From Branchiostoma floridae (Eukaryota; Chordata; Leptocardii; Amphioxiformes; Branchiostomatidae), in contig NC_049984.1 of NCBI RefSeq assembly GCF_000003815.2, positions 12,581,186 through 12,645,185 of the forward strand: a DNA stretch of 64,000 nt. Reading direction: 5' to 3'. The notes beneath the pieces were generated by a model. It made no database searches, was not told the origin of the DNA, and saw only the letters and a program-made list of their open reading frames with translations. The translations under genes and the position numbers were made by a program. Below are positions 36,889 through 51,200 of the stretch, piece after piece; position 1 is the first letter of the stretch, and the number at the start of each line of letters is the position of its first letter.

Positions 36889-39206
36889 AACTTCAAGATA
36901 TGTGACTCAGCCATAGAGGATTTAAGAATATCTAGCGTCTTTTTTTTATAATTTTGATATTTCAGTATACCTAATCATAATGCTAAAAGTATAGCATTAC
37001 ACTCAGATTATTGTCTGAAAAACTAATGATGCAAGAAATGTGTAAAGGAGATTGGCAGTATACAGAAGACTAAAAGCCCAATATAGAGGATGATGAAGAA
37101 AGTATCTTAATTTCAAAAAAGCTGTCAAACTCTTATCAGAAGCAATGACTATTAGTTTCCTGCTGTTTGGTTATGATGTGCATGTGGGTCTTTCTTTTCT
37201 AATTCAAGAGCCCCAACATTAGAATTTTTGTGACACTAGATTATACTTTTTATGTTATGGGGACACTTAATGGATCTTATATCTTTATTATTTTAAATAT
37301 TATTGCTTCACCCTCATTTCCTTCTATCATGAAAGGTAAACGTTGACTAACTTTGTGCTACGTACTGAAACGGCATTCAGCTCTTCCCATAAGATAAGTT
37401 TCGTGATGACACTAAACAGCTTTGTTTAGAATAATTCATCTTTCTGCCAATGTGCTGAGTACAAACATTTCTAGATTAAAGTTAAAAGATTCTAAGGCCC
37501 AGTAACACGTCGCTTATTGCTTTGTAAGTTTCTATGCAAATCACACAAGACTTGAGAACAGCTTCAAAGCTGCTGCTATTAATCCTGCAAATGTAGAAAA
37601 AAGCTGTTGATGACTGTTTCAGAAAGAACAAAAATTCAATGTAACGATTATGCTTTATTTCTAGAAAATAGATTAGAAATTGACATATGACCCAAGTAAT
37701 TCTCTGGAGAATCTGATTGGGATGGTTCAGAACATTGTGGTAATCCCCATTAGTTTGGCTTCTGAAATTCTTTACTTATAATGATAATAATAACAGCCTC
37801 TTTTAGGGAATGACAGCTTGAAAGCTTCAGTTCAATTTTTGGGAGGTAGGAAGAAAAGATTAAAGGTGGTAATTTGAGGTCACACTATATGTATTGTAGA
37901 ACAAATACATTTTGTTAACATCAAAATATTGATGAAAATACTGCAGCTGAAGAATACATGTGCATAATTATTTGTAATCACATTGTCTAGCCTGGCAGAG
38001 TTTTGTTTTTTGGCACAACACAGGAGGATTGCGAAATAAAATAAGTAATAAATTAATTCAGCATTTCAACTCATCATTGTGCTTTATTATGCCCTAGGGT
38101 GTAAGATAGCTGCATTCATACAGGGTGCATGCAGTATATTGTGATTTCAGGTACATATATTTTGTAGGTACATGTCCCATCAAACTCATTGAGCACAGGC
38201 GTACAAAACCATTTTAAAAAAAAATCAGTGGACCAGATTTTCAATCGATTGGAAAATGAAAAGATTGCATTAGCAGGCTTCCACATGTTTGGGGGATTAC
38301 TGGTCCAATGAAATAATGAGTTAAGTGGAGTAGAGTTTATAGTTAATTTCTACCAAATTTCCAGAGGCAAACTTGGTCTCAATATGACCACTTTTAGTCT
38401 CCCTCGTAAGTTTCAGTCCCCAGTCACGTCAAAGACAACGGCATGTCTCTTGCAGCTGCTACCACCTGGAGTTGATGCAGGTTTTCACCGACAAACCTGT
38501 ACCTGATTCTCTGGGCCTGAATTTTCTGTACCCCTTCACACCCCTAATTTAGACAGTCACATTCTTTGTTGCATCGCATATCAGAAATCATGCAACCACC
38601 CCGACATTCGTTGCATTACTCATTCTATCTTCAGTATACATCCCAGATGGCATCATCTTAGTCACAGCTCACACAACATACCAGCAGTTACATTCCTCTG
38701 GGTCTTAGCTTTCATTCCCAGACAAACACCAGATCAGTATATGGTAAGAGGAAGTTAACTTTAATACCAGTCCCCATTCAAGGAAAACATTGTTGAAACT
38801 GGTGTCAAGTAGTACACCATCTATAAACATTGCTATTACCAATTTAGAGGAGTGGTGAGACAACAAGAATCCATTCATAATCATTATCAGTAAAGATAGC
38901 AAAAAGATGAATGAAAAATCTAAGCAACATTCACTTAATGGCTTTCTTTGTTTTAGTTGCTTTTTAAAAAAGGAGGTACTTCTCACTGCTAGTAATACTA
39001 GAACTCTTGCTTCATCTAAAATAAGTATACAATGTATACTACATGTACTTTCAGTAACATAACATGTAAATGAAGTCACCTAGACTTAGTTTACCATGAT
39101 AACTTTTGCAGCTACCAGCACCCCAAAAGTATCTTATATGATTATGTAGAAACAAGTTCATAACTTTCCTTGTGCCAAGTGCACATTCATCTGATTCATA
39201 ACATAT
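36889..39206. other. Convergent intergenic region between SPATA2-like gene and SPIDR
   Basis: Presumed 3' UTRs of both genes. AAATAAAATAAG near 38034 is a plausible poly(A) signal for the plus-strand gene and TTTATT near 38083 (AATAAA on the minus strand) for SPIDR, so the transcripts may overlap. No coding exon is supported. Confidence 0.5.
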
Positions 39207-42200
39207 TCATGACTCAGTGGTCATTGTAACATCCTGCAGCTGTGGTATTTCCTCTACCATGAAGACCCTCTCCGCTGCAGAGTCCCTGCTGATGGATGTC
39301 AGGCACCCATCCACAGGCCTCAGCTCCTGTCCCAATACTGCCTGTAACTCATAACCCTGCAGGGAATAACAGTAACATTTTAAGGTAAAATTTGATGAAG
39401 CCAGCAGGACATTACTGGAAATGAAAAACTGACAAGGGTCTACATGGGGGATCTTAACAAAACGTGTTGGTGAATTTAGAAGGTTTGGCATCACTTATGG
39501 AAGACCATCAACACTTGATGAAAAATTAACTTGTTATTGCGGTAGGTTTTTTTAAAGTTAATTGCAATTGGGTTTTTCCTTTGAGTTCAAGGGATGTCTG
39601 GCCAAACTAGTCCGGGAACAAAGGCACAACCAGACACTTTAGACTTTTTGGCAATCTGATATTCAAATTGAGAACACACATTATGGTTTGTGAATTTGAT
39701 TTGTGAAACGCGGGCAATCTTGTCTTCACCACGTATCACTATGCCACAACATCAGCGCGTCACAAAATATGATAATCATGTCTGTACTACATGTACAACT
39801 AGTGATGTTACTAGTACCTCATCATCAGCCTGTTGGTTTGACAGTAGCTGCTGAATACTATCCTGTAACAGCTGACAAACAGAGAAGACATTGCAACATT
39901 ATGATGAAATATTGGCAACAATATCATTTCTTACCAACAATATGCGCTTCACATTCATGTGCAGAATACTTACATTACAAACTGACATAGATTGACAATT
40001 TCACATAGTTTATGTCAAATTTCCCATGCAGAACTGACATTGGGTGTCTTCATGCACCAGTTTGATACTAGTACACAGGTACATGTGTGTTAAAGTGCTG
40101 ATTTGAAAAGTGAAAGTTCAGACTTTCTTACCAAGTATTGTACACATTAGTTTAGTTATTCTCAAACAATCGCAGAATGATGCTATGTGTATTTGCTTTG
40201 TCAACATTACTTAGAATCTAGACTAAATGTATGAAAGTTGTTATTAAGTCAATATATACCTTAATTTTGACAATACCAGACTTTTCCAGAGATGGACAGT
40301 CCACGTACACCTCAAGGCTCATTCTGGTCAGTGGTTCAGTGACAGTCTTATCACAAGTTGGACACTGGAGTAAGCTGTCAAAAGAGAGGAGAATTTTACA
40401 GATACTTTTACACTATTACAGATCTTCAGATACAGACACATTCAGAAAAGGGACCGCTGCCTTAAAGCACAACAGGACGTGTATAGAATTTTCATCCTCA
40501 ATGTTTATTCATTTCATCTCAAAAAACTTGGATTGCCCTTCAGCTTACAAATTTAAACATGATTTCCAAACGGGAAAGATTCAGTCAGGACGAAAAGATA
40601 TGATTTTACTATGTCAAAATAGAATTGTTATCCATAAAACTAAGTCTAAGGTGTTCTAAGGTCAAAATCAATAAAGCTCAAGGGTTGAAGTAGAGGGCAG
40701 AAGTTAACAAACTATATGAAGCATGCATCTCAAGCCCAGGCCACTTTAAATTGTTAGGGCTGATACATGCCTTTTGTCAGTGTAAAAGTAAAAGTAAAAG
40801 TAAACCTTTATCATTATACCTTCCTTGTTCGATGAGTCTGTTGTTACCACAGGTGTCACACTCTGGCCATGAGAAGGCTGTCTCCTCATCCACACTGAGT
40901 ACCTGACCTGGATAGTACAGAAGCAATATAAAAGAACTTATGACAGATTTTATGACACATAAACTCTTTGAAGAATTGATAAAGTGTTCTGCAGGACATC
41001 TGGCACATTGCATTGAGAGTGTGCTTTCTACAGTCGGGCTGGTACTTCAGGTGAGATGGTCATGTACTAGCAATATTCTGTTAAAAGTTTACATTACCTT
41101 GAACCTGTACCAGACTGTGGAGGTTAGCAGAGGAGGTGACGACTTGTAGTCCAGGAGTCACAGCTGTAGCCAGACTGTTCCATACATGTGGAGGGGTGAC
41201 CCTCTGCCACCACTCTGTAACAACACCCTCTGGACAGGCCTGGTGTAGAACACTACAGACATCTGCAGTTAACACTCGACCTGTGGACACAGGGCACATG
41301 CATTGTTCAATTGTAAAGTCACATTGTACAGTTCTTGTTATCTTCATGAAAACAGTGGTATTGTTTTCAGTGTTCCTTTAACTAAAAATGTTATCTTGTC
41401 TATTAGACTTCTGACAGTCAAATGTATGTGACCATGACAAAATAGAGTTGAAATTTATATGAAAAAACTAGAAAGGCCGACATTTGCTTTAGAGCAAATA
41501 CAGCATATTTCANNNNNNNNNNNNNNNNNNNNNNNNNNNNNNNNNNNNNNNNNNNNNNNNNNNNNNNNNNNNNNNNNNNNNNNNNNNNNNNNNNNNNNNN
41601 NNNNNNNNNNNNCAAAAGTTGCAATAAAACCTTAATAAAATCATTTAAGGAGCAGATATGAAAAAAATGAAAAAAAAAACACATTTTGGTATTGGCTCAC
41701 TCTGCCCTTGTGCCAAATTTCAGGTCATTCGGTCCAGGAACGGCGGAGATGAATCACTTTGAAGATTTGACAGGAGAAAGAAAGAAAGAAAGAAAGAAAC
41801 ATTACGAATACAATATATTTCACCATACTATGTATGGCTGAAATATAACAATACTAACCTTTCTCCCAGAGTATATCCTTCAAAAACAAGCAGGCACCAG
41901 GCTGCTTCATCAGGTTCATGACTTGTTCTGTGATGACACACGACTGTCGTACATTTATTTTGGAATATGGTTGGGAGGAGTCTGTGGTGGAGCCATCCCA
42001 CACAAATAGAACACGTCCTGTCTCCATTGTAGAATTGCTGTCTCCAGATGGCTGGGAAATACAATATATATAATATGTTTTTAAATCTATGAACCTAAAT
42101 AAAAGGTAACTATGAGCCTAAATGTCTATATAAGCATTTCTCTCATGTCTTATCAAATGCTTATATAGACAATGATACTTCTTCCATGCGCATTACCTAT

Positions 42201-45200
42201 TGTGTATTTCACTAGTACTTCAAATTACTCCATGTACAATAGTAGCTTAGATACTCTGTTGTTGACAAATGTATTATTTGTTTTACTAATAAAGCCTTGA
42301 AAAAAAAACAAAAAAACTATGAGCCTAAATAAAAAGTGATAGCAAAGTATCATCTTTCCCTACTACTACCTGGTACAAGGAGGTCTTGAGGTTAGGGCTG
42401 TTAACCTGGAATCTAAAGCAGCAAAGGTTCTGGCTTTGAGTTCCTAGCTGGCCGCAATGTTCTGTCCTAACAGAAGGCACTTTACACCTATTTTCCCTGA
42501 ACACAGATGAAAATGATTCCCTAGCTTTGGTTAGAAATGCCCTCTTGGAAGGGACATAAAGTTGTAGGAAATTGTTTGAGGAGAGAGCCACACCTCAAAC
42601 ATGTAAAGGATCTCACCACAAAAGAGTAGGGGTCCTTCTCAGTATGAGTGGATCAAACATACAGTTTGGCCTTACTAACTGTACAGAACTGTAACAGTTG
42701 TGCTCTCCTAAGGGTTATGCAAAAAAACAACAAAGAAACAAACAAACCTGTGATCTCCAAAATCTCAGTTTAACATAGAGGCTGATCCTTGCTGAGTCTG
42801 CAACAGTCTGGGGAAGAACAAGGAGACATCAACAAAGTCAGTAAAAACAGCTTTAATCCCAGGCCAACCTTGGACCTGTGCCAGAGGGAAATCTTGAGCA
42901 CACACCAAAACAAACAAACAAAAATACCCCCTTTATCATGAAGATAATGATGTAGTCTTAATAAGCATTCCGTCAAGAATTTGACAAATGTAAAAGACAG
43001 ATACCAAGTAAGAATTTGCATGACATGAAAACCAAAATCATTTAAGACAGGTACACCCCCTTTGCTCACTTGTGGTTTATTCAGTGATTATACAAACCAA
43101 ACATTCCTCAAGACACAGAACACACCTCAAGACAGATCATTACGTAACCCTACTATTCTTACCTCCTCACTGTCTGCAAGCATTACAACCTGTGCAGACT
43201 TGTATATGGCAGAGATGGAACTGTCTTTGGATTGCCCACTGCCGTCCCTGGTACTGCTGGTGAGGTTGTCCTCAGGGGGCTCCACTCTGCTCTCTCCTGG
43301 CCAGGCCGACACCAAGTAACAGAAACTTGGGGGTAGGCACGTTGGCATGCTCACATATGCATTCTACAGAAAAAATATACAGGAATGTGAACTAAGATGC
43401 AAAGCACAAAATGTCTCTCTTGTATGACTGTATTACAATGTTGTTTTGATTTTGCAAAAACCTACTTTCCCTCCTAGTGCAAAATACAACTAGTGGTTTG
43501 GTACTTCAGTGAAGGCCTGTACAACATACCTCTGATTGTTCACTGTCTTGTTGAGAGGTCCATGACTCCCTGGCTGTGCTGTCTGACCACACGGAATCAA
43601 TCAGACTGAACAGTGTAGGCATTCTGTGGAAGGGAAACAAAGTGTCTGTAAAAGCAATTAAAGACAGTAAAGAAAGTTAAGTAGCATAATCTAATGGTAT
43701 TTTAGACAGATATGACTATGAATCAAACTTATATACACATGTATAATATATGACCTAATGCAAATGAATGCAATACGTGATTCTTCCTTCCTCATGAGAA
43801 CATGAGATTTTTTACATAATGAAGTGGTTAGTGCAAGAGATATAGTAGTGCTGCATTACCTAGAGAAGAAAGATCATAAACTTTTCAACCTCAGAGAGAA
43901 GACTTACCGACTCCTGTTGGCCCGATGAGTAACTCTGAGCCCAGAAAACACCCATTCTTTCCCCTCCCCTCCATGTAAACATGCTGCCCACCCCTCCTCC
44001 TGCAGTAGAACGTTCGGCACCTGCAGCTCACAGAATGCCCCATGTCCATCTTCTAACAGCAGGTGCCACCTACAAAGACGGAAAATATGGATGAAAGTAT
44101 TAGAACCTCACTTCATTTCTACAACTACAACCATGTCATGATAGCTACTTTCCCAGTTTCATGTCAACAACAACCAAACTAGTTTCACTTCTACATCTAC
44201 TCATAGCTACCTCACTAGTGTCACTTTGACAAGTACAATCAAGACTACCACAAGACATATGTTCCCATTATCATTGTTTTCTTGGCATGTTTACCATTTC
44301 TGGACAGATAAAAATTTCTTGTTTGCTTTTTAATCATCCCAAGATGGGCTCTGATGTCATTAAAAAATCTCCTTAAACTGACCTGATGCAATACATGCAT
44401 GCAATACACTGTCAACCCTCCATCTGCATTTACCTGAGCTCCTGTGTGGGCTCTGCCACTGATGTCTGTGTCTTGGCTGCCCTCAGTAGCAGTGCCTGTT
44501 GTCCTAGGGTGACTTGATGCCGCTGGCACCATACTCTCTGTACAGTAGCCACCACATGTAAGCCTGGTGATGCTCTACCTGACAACCCCTCAATTGCCTT
44601 CGGAAAGAAACAATAACAGGATTTCATTACATAATAAACCTACAGAGAAACTGGACTAGCAAGAAAACAATTTGATAATGGACAGTTACTTGTAATATTC
44701 CATGTACTGTCCAGTCCTGCAATAGTTGTTTGCATAATCATAGTAATACTATGTATCTTTGCGGTATGTACCAGTATGACAGTGAACCTGGCCTAGTAGG
44801 AGCATTGGCATGCTTTTTTTCATGAGGCTTCACACTATCTTTAGAGCTGGACCTCTCCAATTCAATGTTAAGCACTGTCAGTTTTTTACTCATTGTACAA
44901 AAAATTGTCATACCATGTTAATGTTATCCTAAGTGCATCATTAAGCATTACTGCCAAATCATTCTTATTGCAAAGTCAAATGTAAGATTGCCCAAAAGTC
45001 ACTTCAGAGCAACATGTCAATTTACCACCAACCATTGCCAGACCTCCATTAAGAGTTGCCAGTTGTCCTAAATTTACCATTAAACTAAGAATTCCCAGGA
45101 TCTTCCCATACAGATCCCCTGGTGGAACAACAGTAATTCTAATGGTTGTGGGTACAGTACCTCAAGAAATGACCTGACTGCCTGATGCCTCTCCTGACCA

Positions 45201-48200
45201 GTTCTTACAGAGTACAGCCTGTTGTGTCCTGCTGAGCTGTCCTCATCAGCTGCTGTACCGGCCTCTCCTGTAGAGGTGCCAGCAGGGAACAGATTGGAGG
45301 GCCTGAGGGACTTCCTGGTTGATGTCAGCATGGAGTGGACCGTCTGGGCTTTCTGTGGTGACAAGTTGGTCACCAGACTGGGGGCTGGGCCTGTCAGAAC
45401 ATGGTAAGAGATGTGTTTATTCCTAACCACAAGACCAGCAAGCATGCCCCAATGTTGTGCCTTTGCGACAAGTACCTTACAACTATAATCTTAATTAATA
45501 CTGTAATGGTAAGCAAGAGGTCCCAACTTTTAAGAAATTGCACCTTGGGCACATTAAAAAACCCCAGCAAACTTATGGAGTGTGAGTGGATCAAATCTTA
45601 CAGTCCAGTATTACACAGCTTGTACAAAACAGGTGTGTTATGTGCAAACCAAAGCAGTTTACTGGTTACAGAGAAGAAACAAGAGAAACAAATGTGGGAT
45701 CATCAACTGGATCGCCAACAAAGCAACAACAGAATTGCTCACATTTGCATAAAAACAACAGTGACTCGAAAGTTTACACAAAAACTCAACTGTTAAAATG
45801 CAGGACACATGGCCAAAGTATGCTAGGGTTGAAAACACTTAGACAAATGTCCACCTTTAATCTCACTCTGTTCAACCTCCAGGTTCTCTTGACTGTCAGC
45901 AGTGCCTTCTGCCACAGGCTGACAGTAGTATGTACACAGCAGAAATGGGTAGTCATGTGCAGGAATACTCAGCTTCTGCCTGGAAAGGACCGGAAGAGGA
46001 CATCTTACTTGGATCAACTAAAACTTATTATGCTAAAACATTTTCTTTTATAGATACATCACTTCTCCACTACATCTCCATGATCTTTATTTTAAGCCTA
46101 TATCTGTATCCCATCGTGGCTATATGATAATAACATTAATAACACACTTTCCTTCTGTGTATTTGGTTCACCATCTCATAAACCACCTTGTCCGGAAACT
46201 GACCATGCCTTATGAGGCTTATGACACCATATATGCCACTTTCGGATGGGTCATTTGTTTAATCATTCAGATTCTTGAAGTTTTTAGTGACTAGTGTAGC
46301 TGAGATGCCCTTCCCAGGATTGAACCGGAATCTCCCAGTTACAAACTAATTGGAATGAGGAGGTCAATGGTGCAGACATGTACGAGGCTGCTACCAGTTG
46401 AGCCACAGGGACATCCCTCATCAGTGTAGCTCATTAGCCCTATATTACATCTTCTCTTACCAGGGTGGATATATGGCCACTGTGTTTCCCGGCATCAGTC
46501 CAAGTTGTTCAGCCGTCTGTTTGTTGAACAGGACGCTCACATATGGAGATTGTGGATCATCCAGAAGGTTGTGACCAGACAGGGTTTTACACTTGGTGAT
46601 GTGCACACTGCACTCCACACATGAGCTGAGCACCTTCACCACCAGGCATGTCTTTTGGTCTACCAAAGGAACAAAGGCTGTTTAGTTGCAAATCCTTTAT
46701 ACTTTTTTCAGACATGATTATCACTGAAATGAAAACAGATCTACAGAGGCTGGCACTTACAGGCAGAAGAAAAATGTCCACACTATGCATGATGTATAAA
46801 ACGACATTTCAGTATCTAATACATGCCCAGAAAACAACAATAGATAGTTATGCCTTCAAGTGAGATATGAACCAACTATGCATGATCTTACAGTGAACAG
46901 ATAGCATTTAAACAATGCTTGCAGCTATATGTGGAAAGGTTTAATCTGTGTGACAAGTCGTTCAGTGTAATATAACCAGCTGCCACTGATTTGCAAGCAT
47001 GCAAAGCTGGTGTGTTACACCAAACAGTGGTCATGCCGCCTATAAAGGTACACACTCACACTCGCATGTTTCTTACCTGAGGGGTCAAATGTCGAGTTGG
47101 CTACCTTGTGGTTCCAGAAGGTGATAGAGGCACGTTCTCGGGACTGTAGTCTCTGCAGCTGCTCAGCAAACCCTCCCCTAAAAATAGATGAAATACATTG
47201 TATCCACAAGATGTATGATTATTAAACTTTCAATAATATCACATCACGGGTATCAAAATTCTACCCGGTAAAAATTTAGAAGATTTTTAGGCATTCATCT
47301 TCCTACCTGACAAACTTCTTGCCTTTCCTGGTTGAGTCTAAAGGGCCTCTTGGCTCCTCCTCATTGTCTCCATCTTTGGGTGAGCTGATTTGCCATTGGA
47401 CCTTCTTCAGCCAATCAGAGCCTGTCTTTGGTGAGCCCTTTGAAGCAGAGATGGGATTGGCTGGGGAGGCATCAGGGGTTGAGATGGACACAGATGAACC
47501 AGTGGCCACCTGAAATGACAGTTAGCCATCAGACATGAGAAACAGGGCTAGACGTACAGGTATATGCACTTTTGTACACCAAAATTGGTGTTAACCTAAT
47601 TTTTTACCATGGTTGTACTAGTACTGATGCACATAGATATTTGTGTAAGGACATGTACATTAGATACTGTACATGTTGTGCTTGAGTACATAGCATATTC
47701 CTGACAAGAGTCAGAAAAAAAGAAAACTCTGTGATACGACTTTGTTACAAAAATTTTGAAGTTACATGTATCTGAACTGCATATTCAAGATCTGAAGAGA
47801 TGCAGTAGTTATGCTTTGCTGACATCTATCTTTTTAAATCATTTTTTTTTTCTGTATCCGTTCAGACAGTAACGCTAGTTAACCTTTATTCGTTCAGTTA
47901 CCTTAATTCGTTTTTTTCAAAAACAGGGAATCTACGGAGATACGATGAATGCAACATCAGTAATAACCACAGGGATGCATAACCGAGAGACTCAAGTGTT
48001 CAGAATATTCATGAAAAGGCTCCGATGACCACGCATTCGAAAACAGCGAGGTCAAAAACGTACCGTCCCTTATTGTAATAGACTGAGCGCTTCATGGGAT
48101 CAGATTGCATCAGCGCGTTGTTAGCTGGAATGGCGAGATCTATCACATTCGCTTCTAGTTCACAATTATCATGCACAAGACAACTCAATAAAGTTTGTGT

Positions 48201-51200
48201 TGCTAACCAGTAACTGGACTCAAAGTGTGATCAATTGTCGAAAACCGTCTCTTTGTTGCCAAAACCTCCCGCGCACGATCGAACGTCGCCATGTTTTTTC
48301 CCCCAGAAACCTACGGTCGCAAGCGCGGGAAAAAGATTGGATGACGACATTACTAGGTATTTCTTAAACTTACCTTTAATAACTCACTAACTCGCCTTAC
48401 TCTCTTAGATCATTAAGCAGCCATCTATTAAACATTTTATGCACCACCAAGAATGGAAATGATATTGAACATCGACAAATTAATTGATTTTACTCTGGTC
48501 CCCTTTTTTCAAAATGTTAAAGTCCCAAGCCAGGCGTAGTGTTAAACTGTTGCAAATACGGCCTTGAAGACGATACCAACAATCTCAGTACGGGTATGAT
48601 ACATCGATAACAAGATTTGCACTGCATATTTGTCGACCACGAGTCTGACAGCAATGTTTTATATCATTTATTGTGGAATCTTTCGTTCTTTGATCCAGGG
48701 CATTGACAACAATGATATATCAGACATCGCACCCCTTCATCTTTAGTGTTGTTGGCCGCCGGAATAGACCTTTGACACAAATATATCGGAATATTACATT
48801 TTGCCGTGTGGAGGGTGCAAAACACTGCATAACACTGTACAGATGGTTGTACTGCAAACTGATGATTACCCGCTTGGTACTAGCCGCAGCACGCCGTTCA
48901 AGTTGCAACGAAAGGTGCATAAGTTTCATGGAACGATCATGGCGCCAGGATCGATTTTACGTCACGGTCTACTGACCCAACGACCTCATTTTTTACCAAC
49001 GCGCTACTGCGTGCGATGTAAATACTCAGCGGTAGTTGTCGGGATTTTTTTGTTGCCTGTATAAGTTTGTAATCTAGAGCACTCCATTCATGTCAAAAAA
49101 GGAACAATAGCTTCAGAATAAAGTAATTAGCAGTGGACAAACATAACGAGTCTAGTCAGAACGAATAAAGGTCACGCCCTCCGGGAGCGCGGTCGTTCTC
49201 AACGCAACGCGACGGTGTTTTCAAATTGAGATATTTTCATATTAGCATGGCAGGAGAGAAACTATATCGTGGATGGGATGAATGACAAAGGTAAACAACA
49301 ATATCACCATGTTAAAGACAGAAATTATGCTTTGTTCTTCTGCCAGATTGGAGCAAGCTGACTCTTGATGAAAAACGCAACGAATAAAGGTTAACTAGCG
49401 TTACCAAAAATGAATTTTGAACACCGAAAGAGACACAAAGATCAAACAAGCACAAAATCTATGAATAAGCACAGTAACTAAGATCTGAAAGATCTGATGA
49501 GATCTGAAAACATTTCCCCATTCTTACCTCTAAGGATGACACAGCCTTGTCTCCATCTGCCTCGTCAGAACTTGCAGATTCATAGTCAGAGATCTCTACA
49601 TCCTGTGTAACAGTAAAGCATTGGATGTGAATGGAGTATAATAGAACAAGAAGAACACCATACTTCCTAAAACACAACATAGAGATTGATACGCCAAAAA
49701 TAGTTACTCAAGCAACTGGATATGGTTTTGAAACGGTCAGACGTTTCGGATAGAATCCACTATCCTTCGTCAGTGACACTGAAGAGATCTGGAAGAAACA
49801 GGTCTTTTATACTCTAACTATGAATGAAGATTCATAGAGATTGATCTATATTTGTATTCATGACTAGGTGACTTGGAAAAAAAGCTTACAAGAACACTGA
49901 AAACTCCTTGTATAACTACTGATTATTACGCATGGCAATGGGTACAGGAGCAATATGACATTGTCAAACTTCTGAAGTAGCTCACCTCTGCTGTTACTTC
50001 AGGTTTCAGTGACAACAGCTTCTGTACCACAGAACTCCGAACCTTTGCACAAGATTGTGGACTACTGCTAACATGGGAACGCCTCTTAAGTCTTGAAGCT
50101 CCTAGAACTTTAGGAATTGTATGTCTTGCCATACTTTTGGGGCTGATTGGACTAGGTGAGGTGCATCCTGATTGGTCAACAATAGTAGGTGTGGGTTCTG
50201 ATTGGCTGTGATGTGATATGGTACTGGCCTCCGATTGGCTGATTTCTGACCGTGCAGGAAGGACTGCATCTGATTGGTCAGAGCTGATAATGTTGTCTTC
50301 TTCCTGTGAAGCTGATTGGACAGGAGACAATGGAACAATGTCTGATAAGCTGTCAGCTTCTTGCTCTGCCTCATCCTCACTTTCACTCCACTCAATGGGA
50401 ATATCCTCAGAGGTATTTGGGTTCCTCTCTGAAACAACAAGACAAAAACTAATTGCAAGGAACATACAACTTTGTACAACAGGCTTCTAATACAGCATAT
50501 CCTGTGCATCATGGTAACATTGAGATTTGAATACAGACTGCATGTGGTTAAAGGAAGTTGTACTTATTTTGATTTGATTATAAGTACATATTTTGATTCA
50601 TTCCTAAAGACAAAAGAACATTAAGGTTTCCCTGTTACCTGAACCAATTTACATTTCACATTCTCCAAGTAAGCAGAGCCTTGCACATGACTTAATACAA
50701 TATGGATTGGGTAGGTTCTGCTAAACCAGATTGAAGTTTCCACTTATGTGGGGGTGGCTTGACTGGCTGATAGCTGATTAGAAGCTATTCCAACAAAAGT
50801 GGCAACCTCAGACTGGTTGATCACATAGCCTCCCCTATGTATATTGTGTAGGTCATGTGAGAGGCTCTGCATACAAGAACAGAAATTGTTGCTCACCTTG
50901 CCTACAGACCCCTGGCTGATCCCAGGACCCTACTCTTGGTCTTTTCCTGCTGTGGGGTTTGTTATGATCATGTGCTTCAGGATCAAGACTGAAACCTGCA
51001 AATCCCTCTCCAGCTTTGGACCACTCGCTGTGAAGCCTGTAGTGATAAAGATGGGAGTCACCAACAATTCACATTTCAGGGTTGCAAGGTAGTCTTGTGT
51101 TTATGGTTGATAACTAAATACTAAGCAAGATTGTACAGGTTCTAGGTTCAAATATTCAAATTCCAAGTAGGTCCCAGTGTTGTGCCCTTGGGAAAGGCAC

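Noticed and set aside
46297-46420. Possible functional tRNA gene on the minus strand
   Set aside because: A and B boxes are good but I could not form acceptor and anticodon stems, and the 3' part runs into non-tRNA sequence; a SINE head is simpler.
48703-48975. 90-codon ORF inside the 1.54-kb transposon
   Set aside because: Low-complexity-free but without domain or splice context; overlapping minus ORF of similar length indicates chance.
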